Positions 17,323 through 29,279 of a stretch of DNA of 44,263 nucleotides are shown here, piece by piece. Origin of the DNA: Shinella pollutisoli (GTDB lineage Bacteria; Pseudomonadota; Alphaproteobacteria; Rhizobiales; Rhizobiaceae); the NCBI RefSeq assembly GCF_024609765.1, contig NZ_JANFDG010000037.1:1-44263 (forward strand), in the 5' to 3' direction. Made by a program: the position numbers and the translations under genes. Numbering within the stretch: position 1 is the first letter of the stretch; each line of letters starts with the position of its first letter. The notes below the pieces were generated by a model. The model was not told where the DNA came from. It was given only the letters and a program-made list of their open reading frames with translations, and ran no database searches.

Positions 17323-18198
17323 ATGACGCTCGACCTCGCCCACCCCCATCCCGTCGCTCCGGCGGATATCGCCCCCAGGACCGCAACGCGCCCGGTGACC
17401 GACGCGCTCGGACGCATCGGCAACCTCGAGACGCGGCTCGCCCGCTCGCCCGCCGAGAGCGACGCGGCGCAGGCGGTGCGCTACCGCGTCTTCGCCGAGG
17501 AGATGAACGCGCGCCTTTCGCCCGATGCGGTGCGCCGCAAGCGCGACACCGACGCCTGGGACATGGTCTGCGACCATCTGCTGGTGCTCGACACCGCGAT
17601 CGCCGGCGACGCCGAGGAGCAGATCGTCGGCACCTACCGGCTGCTCCGGCAGGAGGTCGCCGCGGTTTCCGGCGGCTTCTACTCGCAGTCGGAATTCGAC
17701 GTCGACGCGCTCGTCGCCCGCCATCCCGGCAAGCGCTTCATGGAGCTCGGCCGCTCCTGCGTGCTGCCGGAATACCGCACCCGCCGCACGGTTGAGCTGT
17801 TGTGGCAGGGCTGCTGGGCCTATGCGCTGAAGCACGGCGCCGACGTGATGTTCGGCTGCGCCTCCTTCCCCGGCGCGATCCCCGAGGAGCATGCGCTGGC
17901 GCTCTCCTTCCTGCATCACAACGTGCGGGCGAAGGACGAATGGAGCGTCGCCGCCCTGCCGGAATTCCACCGCACCATGGACCTGATGCCGGTGGAGGCG
18001 ATCGACGCGAAGCGGGCGCTCGCCGCCATGCCGCCGCTCGTCAAGGGCTACCTGCGCCTCGGCGCCTCGATCGGCAGCGGCGCGGTGGTCGACCACGCCT
18101 TCGGCACGACGGACGTGCTGATCGTGCTGCCCATCGGCCGCATATCCGGCCGCTACATCAACTACTACGGCGCCGACGCCGGCCGCTTCTCGAGCTGA
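17323..18198 (+). CDS. olsB: Ornithine-acyl-ACP N-acyltransferase OlsB
   Basis: This 291-residue GNAT-fold acyltransferase transfers a 3-hydroxy-fatty acyl group from acyl carrier protein to the alpha-amino group of ornithine, giving lyso-ornithine lipid, the first step of ornithine-lipid synthesis. Recognisable segments are AVRYRVFAEEMNARLSPDA, DHLLVLD, GTYRLLRQE, FMELGRSCVLPEYRTRR and FGCASFPG. Length matches the Sinorhizobium enzyme, and its place next to the malic-enzyme gene matches rhizobial gene order. The second enzyme, OlsA, is probably the acyltransferase at 32268. Ornithine lipid is phosphorus-free and accumulates when phosphate is low in rhizobia. Confidence 0.92.
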   Translation: MTLDLAHPHPVAPADIAPRTATRPVTDALGRIGNLETRLARSPAESDAAQAVRYRVFAEEMNARLSPDAVRRKRDTDAWDMVCDHLLVLDTAIAGDAEEQIVGTYRLLRQEVAAVSGGFYSQSEFDVDALVARHPGKRFMELGRSCVLPEYRTRRTVELLWQGCWAYALKHGADVMFGCASFPGAIPEEHALALSFLHHNVRAKDEWSVAALPEFHRTMDLMPVEAIDAKRALAAMPPLVKGYLRLGASIGSGAVVDHAFGTTDVLIVLPIGRISGRYINYYGADAGRFSS

Positions 18199-18203
18199 TA
18201 TTG

Positions 18204-18294
18204 TAGCGAATAGGGAGTAGCGAATAGAACAGGATAGGCGCAATCCTATTCGCTATTCGCTATTCGCTATTCGCTATTCGCTATTCGCCTACCG
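18204..18294. repeat. Mirrored heptamer repeat locus between convergent olsB and maeB
   Basis: Six head-to-tail CTATTCG units fill 18246-18287, followed by a degenerate CCTACCG. To the left are CGAATAG (18207-18213), a degenerate GGAGTAG and CGAATAG (18221-18227), the reverse complement of the unit. The two halves can fold through AGGAT/ATCCT (18231-18235 with 18243-18247). Each converging gene is therefore followed by CGAATAG in its own sense direction, within about 10 bases of both stop codons. No other termination signal is visible here. Confidence 0.95.
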
Positions 18295-18295
18295 C

Positions 18296-20581
18296 CTAAA
18301 CCCCGGCATTGTACGCGGCGAGCGCCGCCATGTTGACGATGTCGCTGTCCTTGGCGCCCATCGAGACGATCTGCACCGACTTGTCGAGGCCCACGAGCAG
18401 CGGGCCGATCACCGTCGAGCCGCCGAGCTCCTGCAGCATCTTCGTCGAGATCGAGGCCGAGTGGAAGGCCGGCATGACGAGCACGTTGCCCGGCTCCGAC
18501 AGGCGGCAGAACGGATATTGCTCCATGATGCGCGGATTGAGCGCCACGTCCGCCGCCATCTCGCCGTCGTACTCGAAGTCGACGCGGCGCCGGTCGAGGA
18601 TGTTGACCGCCTCCTTGACCCGCTCGGAGCGTTCGCCGGAGGGATGGCCGAAGGTGGAATAGGCGAGCATCGCCACGCGCGGCTCGTAGCCGAGGCGGCG
18701 GGCGAGCCCGGCGGCCTCCACGGCGATGTCGGCGAGCTCCTCCGAGGTCGGCATGTCATGCACGGCGGTGTCGGCGACGAGCACGGCGCGGCCGCGGCAG
18801 AGCGCCAGCGACGCGCCGATGACGCGGTGGCCGGGCTTGGCGTCGATGCAGCGCCGCACGTCCTCCAGCGCCGTCGAGTAATTGCGCGTCAGCCCCGTCA
18901 CCATCGCGTCCGCGTCGCCGAGCGCCACCATGCAGGCGGCGAAATGGTTGCGGTCGTTGTGGATCAGGCGCTGGGCGTCTCGGTAGAGGTAGCCCTTCCG
19001 CTGCAGCCGCGCATAGAGATAGTCGATATAGGCGTCGTTGCGCGTCGAGATGCGGGCATTGAGCAGCTCGATGCCCGGCCGGTCGAGATCGATGCCGGCG
19101 CGCTCGGCGACCTCGCGCATCCGGTCGTCGCGGCCGACGAGGATCGCCGTGCCGAGCTGCTGGTTGGCGTAGGAGACGGCGGCACGCATCATCTGCTCCT
19201 CCTCGCCCTCGGCGAAGACGACGCGCTTCGGATGGCGGCGCACCCGGGCGTAGATCTGCTGCAGCGTCGAGGCGATCGGGTCGCGCCTTGCCTTGAGGTC
19301 GCGCGCATAGGCGTCGAGATCGGGAATGTGCTTGCGCGCGACGCCCGTCTCCATCGCCGCCTTGGCCACGGCGACCGGGATCGCCGAGATGAGGCGCGGG
19401 TCGAAGGGCACGGGAATGATATATTGCGGCCCGAAGCGCGGGCGCACACCCTGGTAGGCGGCCGCCACGTCGTCCGGCACGTCCTGCTTGGCGAGGCTCG
19501 CCAGCGCCTCGGCCGCGGCGATCTTCATCGCGTCGTTGATGGTGGAGGCGCGCACGTCGAGCGCGCCGCGGAAGATGTAGGGGAAACCGAGAACGTTGTT
19601 GACCTGGTTCGGATAGTCCGAGCGCCCCGTCGCGACGATCGCGTCGTCGCGGATGCGGGTGACCTCCTCCGGCGTGATCTCCGGGTCCGGGTTCGCCATC
19701 GCGAAGATGATCGGCCGCGGCGCCATCGAGCGCACCATCTCCTCCGTCAGCGCCCCCTTGGCCGAGAGCCCGAAGAAGACGTCGGCCCCGTCGAGCGCTT
19801 CCGCGAGCGAGCGCCGGTCGGTCTTGACGGCATGCGCCGACTTCCACTGGTTCATGCCCTCCTCGCGGCCCTGGTAGATCACGCCCTTGGTGTCGCAGAG
19901 GATGACGTTGTCGGGGGCGAAGCCCATCGACTTGATGAGCTCGATGCAGGCGATGGCCGCGGCACCCGCGCCGTTGCAGACGAGCTTCGTCGTCTTGAAG
20001 TCGCGGCCCGTCAGCGCCAGCGCGTTGATGAGGCCGGCCGCCGCGATGATCGCCGTGCCGTGCTGGTCGTCATGGAAGACGGGGATGTCCATCAGCTCGC
20101 GCAGGCGGCTTTCGATGATGAAACAGTCCGGTGCCTTGATGTCCTCGAGGTTGATGCCGCCGAAGGAGGGGCCGAGGTAGCGCACGCAGTTGACGAACTC
20201 GTCGACATTCTCGGTGTCGACCTCGAGGTCGATGGAATCGACGTCGGCGAAGCGCTTGAAGAGGACGGACTTGCCTTCCATCACCGGCTTGGAGGCGAGC
20301 GCGCCGAGATTGCCCAGACCGAGGATGGCGGTGCCGTTGGAGATGACGGCGACCATGTTGCCGCGCGTCGTGTAGTCGTAGGCGAGCCCCGGATCCTCGG
20401 CGATCGCCTTCACCGGCACGGCGACGCCGGGCGAATAGGCGAGCGACAGGTCGCGCTGCGTCGCCATCGGCTTGGTCGGCGTTATCTCCAGCTTGCCGGG
20501 ACGGCCGGAGGCGTGGAAATCCAGCGCTTCGCTGTCCGTGACGCTCGCCCGCTGGCGATCGGATTTGGCGGTTTCCGGCAT
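18296..20581 (-). CDS. maeB: NADP-dependent malic enzyme with phosphotransacetylase-like domain (MaeB/Tme)
   Basis: The 761-residue two-domain enzyme decarboxylates malate to pyruvate. The malic-enzyme part (about 1-430) has [33 protein letters not shown], the metal site FHDDQHGTA and the nucleotide-binding [16 protein letters not shown]. The C-terminal part (about 440-761) is a phosphotransacetylase-like domain without known acetyltransferase activity in such fusions, thought to be regulatory. Its place beside mutS matches the NADP-linked Tme of Sinorhizobium, rather than the NAD-linked Dme needed for symbiosis, but cofactor choice is inferred. A repeat array lies 1-2 bases past the stop. 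Confidence 0.94.
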   Translation of the reverse strand: MPETAKSDRQRASVTDSEALDFHASGRPGKLEITPTKPMATQRDLSLAYSPGVAVPVKAIAEDPGLAYDYTTRGNMVAVISNGTAILGLGNLGALASKPVMEGKSVLFKRFADVDSIDLEVDTENVDEFVNCVRYLGPSFGGINLEDIKAPDCFIIESRLRELMDIPVFHDDQHGTAIIAAAGLINALALTGRDFKTTKLVCNGAGAAAIACIELIKSMGFAPDNVILCDTKGVIYQGREEGMNQWKSAHAVKTDRRSLAEALDGADVFFGLSAKGALTEEMVRSMAPRPIIFAMANPDPEITPEEVTRIRDDAIVATGRSDYPNQVNNVLGFPYIFRGALDVRASTINDAMKIAAAEALASLAKQDVPDDVAAAYQGVRPRFGPQYIIPVPFDPRLISAIPVAVAKAAMETGVARKHIPDLDAYARDLKARRDPIASTLQQIYARVRRHPKRVVFAEGEEEQMMRAAVSYANQQLGTAILVGRDDRMREVAERAGIDLDRPGIELLNARISTRNDAYIDYLYARLQRKGYLYRDAQRLIHNDRNHFAACMVALGDADAMVTGLTRNYSTALEDVRRCIDAKPGHRVIGASLALCRGRAVLVADTAVHDMPTSEELADIAVEAAGLARRLGYEPRVAMLAYSTFGHPSGERSERVKEAVNILDRRRVDFEYDGEMAADVALNPRIMEQYPFCRLSEPGNVLVMPAFHSASISTKMLQELGGSTVIGPLLVGLDKSVQIVSMGAKDSDIVNMAALAAYNAGV

Positions 20582-20601
20582 GAACTCCCCCTTGATACTC
20601 C

Positions 20602-20620
20602 TGTGGGCGATGTGCCCACA
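20602..20620. promoter_or_regulatory. Inverted repeat in the maeB/mutS divergent region
   Basis: TGTGGGC and GCCCACA flank a five-base loop 20-40 bases before the maeB start, so it lies in the maeB 5' leader or overlaps an operator. Only position and symmetry support a role. Confidence 0.4.
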
Positions 20621-20696
20621 TCCTCCCTTGGCTGTTGTTTTCTATAGCGGTGCACGGCTAGGGTGGCACCTGTTTTTTTGGAAGAACTGTCTCTCC

Positions 20697-23429
20697 GTGA
20701 ACGATCCGATCGCCCGCCCCAACGATGTCCTGTCGACGGCCGAGCTCGCCAGCGGCGAGAGCCGCGCATCGGCCACGCCGATGATGGAACAGTATATCGA
20801 GATCAAGGCCGCCAATCCGGACAGCCTGCTGTTCTACCGCATGGGCGATTTCTACGAGCTGTTCTTCGAGGACGCCGTCGACGCCTCGCGCGCGCTCGGC
20901 ATCACGCTGACGAAGCGCGGCCAGCACATGGGCCTCGACATCCCCATGTGCGGCGTGCCGGTGCACGCCGCCGACGACTACCTGCAGAAGCTGATCGCGC
21001 TCGGCTTCCGGGTCGCCGTCTGCGAGCAGGTCGAGGACCCGGCCGAGGCGAAGAAGCGCGGCTCGAAATCGGTGGTGCGCCGCGACGTGGTGCGGCTCGT
21101 CACCCCCGGCACGCTGACGGAGGAAAAGCTCCTCTCGCCCTCCGACGCCAATTATCTCATGGCCGTGGCGCGCATCCGCGGCGGGGCGGAGCCGGCGATG
21201 GCGCTCGCCTGGATCGACATCTCCACCGGCATCTTCCGCCTGTCGGAGACGACGCAGACGCGGCTTTTGGCCGACGTCCTGCGCGTCGAGCCGCGCGAGC
21301 TGATCGTGCCGGACACGCTGTTCCACGATCCCGAGTTCCGCCCGGCCCTCGACGTGCTCGGCCGCGTGGCCGTGCCGCAGCCGGCGGTGCTCTTCGACAG
21401 CGCCACGGCGGAGAACCGCATCGCCCGCTATTTCGGCGTCTCGACGCTCGATGGCTTCGGCACCTTCTCGCGCGCCGAGCTGGCCGCCGCGTCTGCCGCC
21501 GTCGCCTATGTGGAGAAGACGCAGATCGCCGAGCGCCCGCCGCTTGGCCGGCCGGAGCGCGAGAGTGCCGCCTCCACGCTCTTCATCGATCCGGCGACGC
21601 GGGCCAATCTCGAACTGGTGCGCACGCTCTCCGGCGAGCGCGGCGGCACGCTGCTCAAGGCCATCGACCGTACGGTGACGAGCGGCGGCGCGCGGCTTCT
21701 CGCCGAGCGGCTGATGTCGCCGCTGACCGATCCGGACGCGATCAACACGCGGCTCGATTCCGTCGCCGTTCTCGCCGACCGGCCGGCCTTCGCCGAGGAC
21801 CTGCGCGTCCTGCTGAAGCGGCTGCCCGACATGCCGCGCGCGCTTTCGCGGCTGGCGCTCGGCCGCGGCGGCCCGCGCGATCTCGGCGCCATCTTCCAGG
21901 GTCTCTCGACGGCGGCGGAGATCGCCCGGCGGATGGCGGCAGAGGACCTCGGCGGCGAGCTCGCCGAGGCGCGCGCGGCGATCGCCGCCCTGCCGGTCGA
22001 CCTCTCGCACAGGCTCGCCGTGCAGCTCGCCGACGAACTGCCGCTCCTCAAGCGCGACGGCGGCTTCATCCGCGAGGGCGCCGACGGCGAGCTCGACGAG
22101 ATGCGGGCGCTGCGCGACCAGTCGCGCCGGGTGATCGCCGGCCTGCAGCTGCAATATGCCGAGGAGACCGGCGTCAGGTCGCTGAAGATCAAGCACAACA
22201 ACGTGCTCGGCTATTTCATCGAGGTCTCCGCCGGCAATGCCGGCGCCCTGACCGAGGGCGAGGCGGCCAAGGCCCGCTTCATCCACCGCCAGACCATGGC
22301 GGGCGCCATGCGCTTCACGACGACGGTGCTCTCCGAGCTGGAGACGAAGATCGCCAACGCCGCCGACCGGGCGCTCGCCATCGAGCTTGCCGCCTTCGAG
22401 ACGCTGACGACCGCCGTGGTGGCGGAGGCCGAGGCGATCAAGGCGGCGGCCCGGGCGCTCGCGGTGGTCGACGTCTCCGCCGGGCTTGCGGTGCTCGCCG
22501 AGGAACAGGCCTGGAGCCGGCCGGTCGTCGATCGCTCGAAGATGTTCTGCATCGTCGGCGGCCGTCATCCCGTCGTGGAGCAGGCGCTGCGCCGCCAGCA
22601 GGCGGCCGCCTTCGTCGCCAACGGCTGCGATCTCTCCCCCGTCGACGGCAAGGGCGACGGGGCGATCTGGCTCTTGACCGGCCCGAACATGGGCGGCAAG
22701 TCGACCTTCCTGCGCCAGAACGCGCTGATCGCCATCCTCGCGCAGATGGGGGCCTACGTGCCGGCCGAGAGCGCCCATATCGGCATCGTCGACCGGCTGT
22801 TCTCCCGCGTCGGCGCCTCGGACGATCTCGCCCGCGGCCGCTCGACCTTCATGGTCGAGATGGTCGAGACGGCGGCGATCCTCAACCAGGCGACCGACCG
22901 CTCGCTGGTCATTCTGGATGAAATCGGCCGGGGGACGGCGACCTTCGACGGCCTCTCCATCGCTTGGGCAGCCGTCGAGCACCTGCACGAGGCGAACCGC
23001 TGCCGCGGCCTCTTCGCCACCCATTTCCACGAGCTGACGGTGCTCTCGGAAAAGCTCGGCCGGCTTTCCAACGCCACGATGCGCGTCAAGGAATGGGACG
23101 GCGAGGTGATCTTCCTGCACGAGGTCGGGCCGGGTGCGGCCGACCGCTCCTACGGCATCCAGGTGGCGCGGCTCGCGGGCCTGCCGCCCTCGGTCGTGGC
23201 GCGGGCGAAGGACGTGCTGGCGAAGCTGGAGGACGCCGACCGCAAGAACCCGGCAAGCCAGCTCATCGACGACCTGCCGCTGTTCCAGGTGGCCGTCCGC
23301 CGCGAGGAGCTGCAGCGCTCGACGGCGCCCTCGAAGGTCGAGGAGATGTTAAAGGGTCTCAACCCCGACGACATGACGCCGCGCGAGGCGCTGGAGGCGC
23401 TCTATGCGCTGAAGCGGGAGCTTTCGTAA
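20697..23429 (+). CDS. mutS: DNA mismatch repair protein MutS
   Basis: The 910-residue mismatch-recognition ATPase starts at GTG 20697; the beginning [10 protein letters not shown] then [18 protein letters not shown] matches rhizobial MutS, and residues further upstream would overlap the maeB leader. The Phe-x-Glu mismatch wedge is in [13 protein letters not shown], Walker A is [13 protein letters not shown], Walker B is [11 protein letters not shown], and ATHFHELT follows. The C-terminus ends in a short helical MutS tail. A palindromic repeat element begins 6 bases after the stop. maeB is divergent. Confidence 0.97.
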   Translation: MNDPIARPNDVLSTAELASGESRASATPMMEQYIEIKAANPDSLLFYRMGDFYELFFEDAVDASRALGITLTKRGQHMGLDIPMCGVPVHAADDYLQKLIALGFRVAVCEQVEDPAEAKKRGSKSVVRRDVVRLVTPGTLTEEKLLSPSDANYLMAVARIRGGAEPAMALAWIDISTGIFRLSETTQTRLLADVLRVEPRELIVPDTLFHDPEFRPALDVLGRVAVPQPAVLFDSATAENRIARYFGVSTLDGFGTFSRAELAAASAAVAYVEKTQIAERPPLGRPERESAASTLFIDPATRANLELVRTLSGERGGTLLKAIDRTVTSGGARLLAERLMSPLTDPDAINTRLDSVAVLADRPAFAEDLRVLLKRLPDMPRALSRLALGRGGPRDLGAIFQGLSTAAEIARRMAAEDLGGELAEARAAIAALPVDLSHRLAVQLADELPLLKRDGGFIREGADGELDEMRALRDQSRRVIAGLQLQYAEETGVRSLKIKHNNVLGYFIEVSAGNAGALTEGEAAKARFIHRQTMAGAMRFTTTVLSELETKIANAADRALAIELAAFETLTTAVVAEAEAIKAAARALAVVDVSAGLAVLAEEQAWSRPVVDRSKMFCIVGGRHPVVEQALRRQQAAAFVANGCDLSPVDGKGDGAIWLLTGPNMGGKSTFLRQNALIAILAQMGAYVPAESAHIGIVDRLFSRVGASDDLARGRSTFMVEMVETAAILNQATDRSLVILDEIGRGTATFDGLSIAWAAVEHLHEANRCRGLFATHFHELTVLSEKLGRLSNATMRVKEWDGEVIFLHEVGPGAADRSYGIQVARLAGLPPSVVARAKDVLAKLEDADRKNPASQLIDDLPLFQVAVRREELQRSTAPSKVEEMLKGLNPDDMTPREALEALYALKRELS

Positions 23430-23435
23430 GACTAT

Positions 23436-23589
23436 CCCCCCTCTGCCCTGCCGGGCATCTCCCCCACAAGAGGGGAGATCGGCAGGAGGCAAGCACCCTG
23501 CTCCAAATGCGCCGTTTGCGATGGACGAAGAGGGTGCTCCATCCAATCTCGCCCCTTGTGGGGGAGATGCCCGGCAGGGCAGAGGGGGG
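23436..23589. repeat. Long palindromic intergenic element, copy 1 (RIME-like)
   Basis: A 154-base element fills most of the mutS-glnD gap. Its outer arms (23436-23470 and 23555-23589) are perfect 35-base inverted repeats beginning CCCCCCTCTGCCCTGCCGGG. Inside is a second smaller inverted repeat (GCACCCT near 23494, AGGGTGC near 23531). It resembles the rhizobial intergenic mosaic elements (RIME) known from Sinorhizobium; the family name is from memory. A second copy is at 32097 and a shortened one at 37340. Confidence 0.9.
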
Positions 23590-23651
23590 TATCAGCACGA
23601 CGGCATGCCGCCCACTGTCCTCTCCCCGCAAAACCGTCTATACGGGCGACG

Positions 23652-26498
23652 ATGGAAAAGACGCTGACGGCACCGGCCGACTCGGGCCTTCTCGACGTGG
23701 CGGCGCTGCGCGCCCGCTGCGAGTTCATCGCCAGCACCAATGCGGACTATCGCGATCGGATGCGCCGCGAGCTGCTTGCCGCCTTCAAGCAGGCCAACGC
23801 CGCCGGCCGCGAGCGGGCGAAGGCGCTGCTCTTCGCCGACGGCAGCGGCCTGCAATGCGCCGCGCGCATCTCCTGGCTGCAGGACCAGCTGATCTCCGTC
23901 CTGCACGATTTCGCGCTGAATCACGTCTTCTCCGCCGGCCACGCGGCCCCCGCCCAGCACATCACCGTGACCGCCGTCGGCGGCTACGGGCGCGGCACGC
24001 TGGCGCCGGGCTCCGACATCGACCTGCTCTTCCTCCTGCCGGCGAAGCCCGCGCCATGGTCGACGCCGGCGATCGAGTTCATGCTCTATCTCCTGTGGGA
24101 CATGGGCTTCAAGGTCGGCCACGCGACGCGCACGGTCGAGGAATGCATCGTGCTCTCCAAGGGCGACATGACGATCCGCACGGCGATCCTGGAGGCGCGT
24201 TACGTCTGCGGCTCCGGGACGCTGTTCGACGAGCTGAACGCGCGCTTCGATCGCGAGATCGTCCGCAACACCGGCCCCGAATTCATCGCCGCCAAGCTCG
24301 CCGAGCGCGACGAGCGCCACCGCAAGGCCGGCGACACGCGCTACCTGGTCGAGCCCAACGTCAAGGAAGGCAAGGGCGGCCTTCGCGACCTGCACACGCT
24401 GTTCTGGATCGCCAAGTATTTCTACCGCGTGCGCGACCCGGCCGAGCTGGTGAAGCTCGGCGTCCTGTCGCGCAACGAATACAAGCTGTTCCAGAAGGCG
24501 GAGGATTTCCTCTGGGCGGTGCGCTGCCACATGCATTTCCTCACGGGCAAGGCCGAGGAGCGGCTCTCCTTCGATATCCAGCGCGAGATCGCCGAGGCGC
24601 TCGGCTACCAGCCGCATCCGGGCCTTTCGGCCGTCGAGCGCTTCATGAAGCACTATTTCCTCGTGGCGAAGGACGTGGGCGATCTCACCCGCATCTTCTG
24701 CGCCACGCTGGAGGACCAGCACGCCAAGGAGGCGCCCGGCCTCGGCGCCGTCATCATCAGCCGCTTCACCCGCCGCAGCCGCAAGATCGCCGGCACGCTC
24801 GATTTTCTCGAGGACCGCGGCCGCATCACCGTCGCCGACCCGGAGGTCTTCCGCCGCGATCCGGTGAACCTCATCCGCCTGTTCCACATCGCCGACATCA
24901 ACAAGCTGGAGTTCCATCCGGACGCGCTGAAGCTCGTCACCCGCTCGCTGAAGCTCGTCAACCACGCGCTGCGCGAGGACGAGGAGGCGAACCGGCTGTT
25001 CCTGTCGATCCTGACCTCGCCGCGCGATCCGGCACTCATCCTGCGCCGCATGAACGAGGCCGGCGTGCTCGGCCGCTTCATCCCCGATTTCGGCAAGATC
25101 GTCGCGATGATGCAGTTCAACATGTACCACCACTATACGGTGGACGAGCACCTGATCCGCTCCGTCGGCGTGCTCTCCGGCATCGACCAGGGCCGCGAGA
25201 AGGAGGCCCATCCGCTGACCTTCCAGCTCATGCCGGGGCTGGAGGACAAGGTGCCGCTCTACGTGGCGGTGCTGCTGCACGACATCGCCAAGGGCCGGCC
25301 GGAGGATCATTCGGTGGCCGGTGCGAAGGTCGCGCGAAAACTCTGCCCGCGCTTCGGGCTGACGCCGAAGCAGACGGAGCTGGTCGTCTGGCTGATCGAG
25401 GAGCACCTGACCATGTCGATGGTCGCCCAGACCCGCGACCTCAACGACCGCAAGACGATCCTCGACTTCGCCGAGAAGGTGCAGTCGATGGAGCGGCTGA
25501 AGATGCTCTTGATCCTCACCGTCTGCGACATCCGCGCCGTCGGCCCCGGCGTCTGGAACGGCTGGAAGGGCCAGCTGCTGCGCACGCTCTACTACGAAAC
25601 GGAGCTGGTGATCTCCGGCGGCTTCTCCGAGCTGTCGCGCAGCGAGCGGGCGAAGGCCGCCCGCGAGACGCTCGCCGAGGCGCTCGCCGACTGGAGCCAG
25701 AAGGACCGCAAGACCTACACGCGGCTCCACTACGATCCCTATCTGCTGACGGTGCCGCTGGAGGACCAGGTGCGCCATGCCGGCTTCATCCGCGAGGCGG
25801 ACAAGGCGAAGCAGGCGCTCGCCACCATGGTGCGCACCCATTCCTTCCATGCCATCACCGAGATCACCGTGCTCTCGCCCGACCATCCGCGGCTGCTGAC
25901 GGTGATCGCCGGCGCCTGTGCGGCGGCCGGCGCCAACATCGTCGACGCGCAGATCTTCACCACCTCGGACGGCCGCGCGCTCGACACGATCCTCGTCAAC
26001 CGCGAGTTCCCGGACGACGCCGACGAGATGCGCCGTGCGGCGACGATCGGCAAGATGATCGAGGACGTGCTCTCCGGCCGCAAGCGCCTGCCGGAGGTGA
26101 TCGCCACGCGCGCGAGGAACCGCAGGCGCAGCCGCGCCTTCACCGTGCCGCCGGCCGTCACCATCTCCAACGGGCTGTCGAACAAGTTCACCGTCATCGA
26201 GATCGAGTGCCTCGACCGCCCGGGCCTGCTCTCCGAGGTGACGGCGGTGCTCTCCGACCTCTCGCTCGACATCGCCTCGGCGCACATCACCACCTTCGGC
26301 GAGAAGGTCATCGACACCTTCTACGTCACCGACCTCGTCGGCCAGAAGATCACCAACGAGAACCGGCAGGGCAACATCGTCGCCCGCCTCAAGGCCGTGA
26401 TGGCCGACGAGGCGGACGATGCCCGCGACCGCATGCCGTCCGGCATGATCGCGCCGGCTGCCATTCCCCAGCAGAAAAGGGCAAAGGCCGAACAATGA
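23652..26498 (+). CDS. glnD: Bifunctional uridylyltransferase/uridylyl-removing enzyme GlnD
   Basis: The 948-residue nitrogen sensor uridylylates PII proteins when glutamine is low and removes the UMP when it is high. Domains in order: nucleotidyltransferase with [19 protein letters not shown] near residue 115, a helical linker, the HD hydrolase domain with [15 protein letters not shown] near 545, and two C-terminal ACT domains ([20 protein letters not shown] and [20 protein letters not shown]) that bind glutamine. The start at 23652 follows a repeat element; earlier in-frame starts would read through the palindrome and are unlikely. Its stop overlaps the murJ start as ATGA. Confidence 0.97.
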   Translation: MEKTLTAPADSGLLDVAALRARCEFIASTNADYRDRMRRELLAAFKQANAAGRERAKALLFADGSGLQCAARISWLQDQLISVLHDFALNHVFSAGHAAPAQHITVTAVGGYGRGTLAPGSDIDLLFLLPAKPAPWSTPAIEFMLYLLWDMGFKVGHATRTVEECIVLSKGDMTIRTAILEARYVCGSGTLFDELNARFDREIVRNTGPEFIAAKLAERDERHRKAGDTRYLVEPNVKEGKGGLRDLHTLFWIAKYFYRVRDPAELVKLGVLSRNEYKLFQKAEDFLWAVRCHMHFLTGKAEERLSFDIQREIAEALGYQPHPGLSAVERFMKHYFLVAKDVGDLTRIFCATLEDQHAKEAPGLGAVIISRFTRRSRKIAGTLDFLEDRGRITVADPEVFRRDPVNLIRLFHIADINKLEFHPDALKLVTRSLKLVNHALREDEEANRLFLSILTSPRDPALILRRMNEAGVLGRFIPDFGKIVAMMQFNMYHHYTVDEHLIRSVGVLSGIDQGREKEAHPLTFQLMPGLEDKVPLYVAVLLHDIAKGRPEDHSVAGAKVARKLCPRFGLTPKQTELVVWLIEEHLTMSMVAQTRDLNDRKTILDFAEKVQSMERLKMLLILTVCDIRAVGPGVWNGWKGQLLRTLYYETELVISGGFSELSRSERAKAARETLAEALADWSQKDRKTYTRLHYDPYLLTVPLEDQVRHAGFIREADKAKQALATMVRTHSFHAITEITVLSPDHPRLLTVIAGACAAAGANIVDAQIFTTSDGRALDTILVNREFPDDADEMRRAATIGKMIEDVLSGRKRLPEVIATRARNRRRSRAFTVPPAVTISNGLSNKFTVIEIECLDRPGLLSEVTAVLSDLSLDIASAHITTFGEKVIDTFYVTDLVGQKITNENRQGNIVARLKAVMADEADDARDRMPSGMIAPAAIPQQKRAKAEQ

Positions 26499-28066
26499 GC
26501 CTGGTGAAGAAATTCGCGACCGTCGGCGGCGCGACGCTTGGCAGCCGCGTGCTCGGCTTCGCCCGCGAGACGCTGATGGCTGCGGCGCTGGGCACCGGCC
26601 CGATGGCCGACGCCTTCTATGCCGCCTTTCGCTTCCCGAACCTCTTCCGCCGGCTCTTCGCCGAGGGTGCGTTCAACGCCGCCTTCGTGCCGCTCTTCGC
26701 CAAGGAGATCGAGGCGGGCGGCATCGACGGGGCGAAGCGTTTTTCCGAAGAGGTCTTCGGTGTCCTCTTCACGGTGCTGCTGCTACTGACGATCGCCATG
26801 GAGCTCTCCATGCCGCTGATCGTCGCCTGGGTCATTGCGCCGGGCTTCGTCGACGATGCGGAGAAGTTCGACGTGACGGTGAAGCTCGCCGTCGTCATGT
26901 TCCCCTATCTCATGTGCATGTCGCTGACGGCGATGCTGTCGGGCATGCTGAACTCGCTGCACCATTATTTCGCCGCCGCCGTCGCCCCCGTCTTCCTCAA
27001 CATGGTGCTGATCGGCGCGCTCGGTTATGCGCTCTGGCAGGGCGCCTCGCCGCTCGAGACGGCCTGGTATCTCTCCTGGGGCGTGCTCGCCGCCGGCCTC
27101 CTGCAGATGGCGGTGCTCTATGCCGGGGTGCGCCATGCCGGCATGCGGATCGGCCTTCGCCGGCCGCGCATGACGGAGAACGTCAAGCGCCTGCTGTGGC
27201 TCGCGCTGCCCGCCGCCGTCACCGGCGGCATTACCCAGATCAACCAGCTGATCGGCCAGATGATCGCCTCCACCAAGGACGGGGCGATCTCGGCGCTGCA
27301 ATATGCCGACCGGGTCTATCAGCTGCCGCTCGGCGTCGTCGGCATCGCCGTCGGCGTCGTGCTTTTGCCGGAGCTTGCCCGTGCGCTGAAGGCCGGCCAC
27401 GAGCGCGAGGCCGGCAACCTGCAGAACCGCTCGATGGAATTCGTGCTGTTCCTGACGCTGCCGGCGGCGGGTGCGCTCTGGGTCATCTCCGACGAGATCG
27501 TCCGCGTGCTCTACGAGCGCGGCGCCTTCGGCGTCGAGACGACGGCGGTGGTGGCCGGCACGCTCGCCATCTACGGCCTCGGCCTGCCTGGCTTCGTGAT
27601 GATCAAGGCGCTGAACCCCGGCTTCTTCGCCCGCGAGGACACGAAGACGCCGATGCGCATCACGCTCGCCTCGGTCGTCGTCAACTGCGTGCTCGCCGTC
27701 TCGCTCTTCCCGCTCTTCCACGAGCGAGGCATCGCCACGGCGGAAGCCGTTTCCGGCTGGCTGACGGCGCTCGCCCTCTTCGTCACGCTGGTCAGGCGCG
27801 GCCACTGGCCGCTCGAACGGGCGCTCGCCTTCCGTATCCTGCGTCTCCTCGCCGCCACCGTGGTCATGGCCGTCGCGCTGGAATATGCCTCGGGCTTCCT
27901 CTCCGACCGGCTGGCGTCCACCGCCTCGCTCTACGAGCAGGTCGGCGCGCTCGGCCTCCTCGTCGTCTTCGCGATGATCGTCTATTTCTCCGTCGCCTTC
28001 CTCATCGGCGGCGCCGATCTCGGCATGATCCGCCGCAACCTGAAGCGCGGCCGCAACGCCTCTTGA
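26495..28066 (+). CDS. murJ: Lipid II flippase MurJ (MviN)
   Basis: The 523-residue MOP-superfamily membrane protein flips lipid II across the inner membrane for peptidoglycan assembly. The N-terminus [20 protein letters not shown] and then [20 protein letters not shown] are family hallmarks, and about 14 hydrophobic segments follow. It starts within the last codon of glnD (ATGA), a coupling conserved in rhizobia. The same frame is open for a long way upstream under glnD and mutS, which is a GC-rich codon artefact. Confidence 0.97.
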   Translation: MSLVKKFATVGGATLGSRVLGFARETLMAAALGTGPMADAFYAAFRFPNLFRRLFAEGAFNAAFVPLFAKEIEAGGIDGAKRFSEEVFGVLFTVLLLLTIAMELSMPLIVAWVIAPGFVDDAEKFDVTVKLAVVMFPYLMCMSLTAMLSGMLNSLHHYFAAAVAPVFLNMVLIGALGYALWQGASPLETAWYLSWGVLAAGLLQMAVLYAGVRHAGMRIGLRRPRMTENVKRLLWLALPAAVTGGITQINQLIGQMIASTKDGAISALQYADRVYQLPLGVVGIAVGVVLLPELARALKAGHEREAGNLQNRSMEFVLFLTLPAAGALWVISDEIVRVLYERGAFGVETTAVVAGTLAIYGLGLPGFVMIKALNPGFFAREDTKTPMRITLASVVVNCVLAVSLFPLFHERGIATAEAVSGWLTALALFVTLVRRGHWPLERALAFRILRLLAATVVMAVALEYASGFLSDRLASTASLYEQVGALGLLVVFAMIVYFSVAFLIGGADLGMIRRNLKRGRNAS

Positions 28067-28127
28067 TCCCCATCGGCGCGCCGTGCATAAGCGCGCCAGA
28101 CCCCTTTTACACGGACGACAGACCGCC

Positions 28128-29195
28128 ATGAGCGCATTCAAGCCCCTCGTCTTCTCCGGCGTGCAGCCGACCGGCAACCTCCACCTCGGCAACTATCTCG
28201 GCGCCATCCGCAAGTTCGTGGCGCTGCAGGACGAGCATGACTGCATCTACTGCGTCGTCGACCTGCACGCGATCACCGCGCAGCTCGTCCATGACGACAT
28301 GCGAAGCCAGATACGCTCGATCGCCGCCGCCTTCATCGCCTCCGGCATCGATCCAAAGAAGCACATCGTCTTCAACCAGTCCGCCGTGCCGCAGCACGCC
28401 GAGCTCGCCTGGATCTTCAACTGCGTCGCCCGCATCGGCTGGATGGAGCGCATGACCCAGTTCAAGGACAAGGCGAGCGGCAAGAACGCCGAGCAGGTCT
28501 CGCTCGGCCTCCTCGCCTATCCGAGCCTAATGGCCGCCGACATCCTCGTCTACCGGGCCACCCACGTGCCGGTCGGCGACGACCAGAAGCAGCACCTGGA
28601 GCTCACCCGCGACATCGCCCAGAAGTTCAACATCGACTTCGGCGACCATATCCGCCGCACCGGCTTGGGGCTCGACATCGTCGTCGGCGAGGAGCCGGTG
28701 CACGCCTATTTCCCGATGGTCGAGCCGCTGATCGGTGGGCCAGCGCCGCGCGTCATGAGCCTGCGCGACGGCACCAAGAAGATGTCGAAGTCGGACGCCT
28801 CCGACCTCTCGCGCATCAACCTCCTCGATGACGCCGACACGATCTCGAAGAAGATCCGCAAGGCCAAGACCGATCCGGACGCGCTGCCCAGCGAGGTGGA
28901 CGGCCTGAAGGGCCGGCCCGAGGCGGAGAACCTTGTCGGCATCTACGCCGCGCTCTCCGACAGGACGAAGGCCGACGTGCTTTCCGAGTTCGGCGGCCAG
29001 CAGTTCTCCGTCTTTAAGCCGGCGCTAGTGGACCTTGCGGTCAACGTGCTCTCGCCGATCACCGGCGAGATGCGCCGCCTGATGGACGACACGACCCACA
29101 TCGACGCCATCCTGCGCGACGGCGGCGAAAGGGCGCGGGCCAGGGCGGAGAAAACCATGCAGGAAGTCCGCGACATCATCGGTTTTCTACAGTAA
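28128..29195 (+). CDS. trpS: Tryptophanyl-tRNA synthetase
   Basis: The 355-residue class I synthetase has the HIGH-type signature in [14 protein letters not shown] and the KMSKS loop in [31 protein letters not shown] is the tryptophan-pocket region. I use the ATG at 28128, directly before [16 protein letters not shown] as in other TrpS proteins; an in-frame start 45 bases earlier adds a basic, non-conserved stretch. It follows murJ by 61 bases. Confidence 0.97.
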   Translation: MSAFKPLVFSGVQPTGNLHLGNYLGAIRKFVALQDEHDCIYCVVDLHAITAQLVHDDMRSQIRSIAAAFIASGIDPKKHIVFNQSAVPQHAELAWIFNCVARIGWMERMTQFKDKASGKNAEQVSLGLLAYPSLMAADILVYRATHVPVGDDQKQHLELTRDIAQKFNIDFGDHIRRTGLGLDIVVGEEPVHAYFPMVEPLIGGPAPRVMSLRDGTKKMSKSDASDLSRINLLDDADTISKKIRKAKTDPDALPSEVDGLKGRPEAENLVGIYAALSDRTKADVLSEFGGQQFSVFKPALVDLAVNVLSPITGEMRRLMDDTTHIDAILRDGGERARARAEKTMQEVRDIIGFLQ

Positions 29196-29217
29196 GGTCG
29201 CCGCAAAAAGCTCCGGA

Positions 29218-29260
29218 GCAATTCCAGCAAAGTGTGTAGCGGTTTTGCGTCCGGAATTGC
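29218..29260. repeat. Short rhizobial palindromic repeat, copy 1
   Basis: GCAATTCC (29218-29225) and GGAATTGC (29253-29260) form 8-bp arms around a core containing GCAAA and TTTTGC. A nearly identical element lies before miaB at 33090. It sits 20 bases before the start of the universal stress gene. Confidence 0.85.
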
Positions 29261-29279
29261 GTGAGACAAAGGAGGCCGT

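Noticed and set aside
18461-20647. A 728-codon plus-strand frame opposite maeB
   Set aside because: It mirrors the malic enzyme codons and has low-complexity His/Arg/Asp composition without any domain.
20658-23120. An 820-codon minus-strand frame opposite mutS
   Set aside because: It is the complement of conserved MutS codons, with no signature of its own.
23592-26495. A 967-codon minus-strand frame opposite glnD
   Set aside because: It is complementary to all GlnD domains and shows only biased composition.
22964-28066. A single open frame of about 1700 codons on the plus strand that ends with murJ
   Set aside because: Only the part from 26495 is MurJ. The rest lies out of frame under mutS and glnD, both with clear family motifs, and reads as Arg/Ala/Gly/Pro-rich low-complexity sequence typical of alternative frames in GC-rich DNA.
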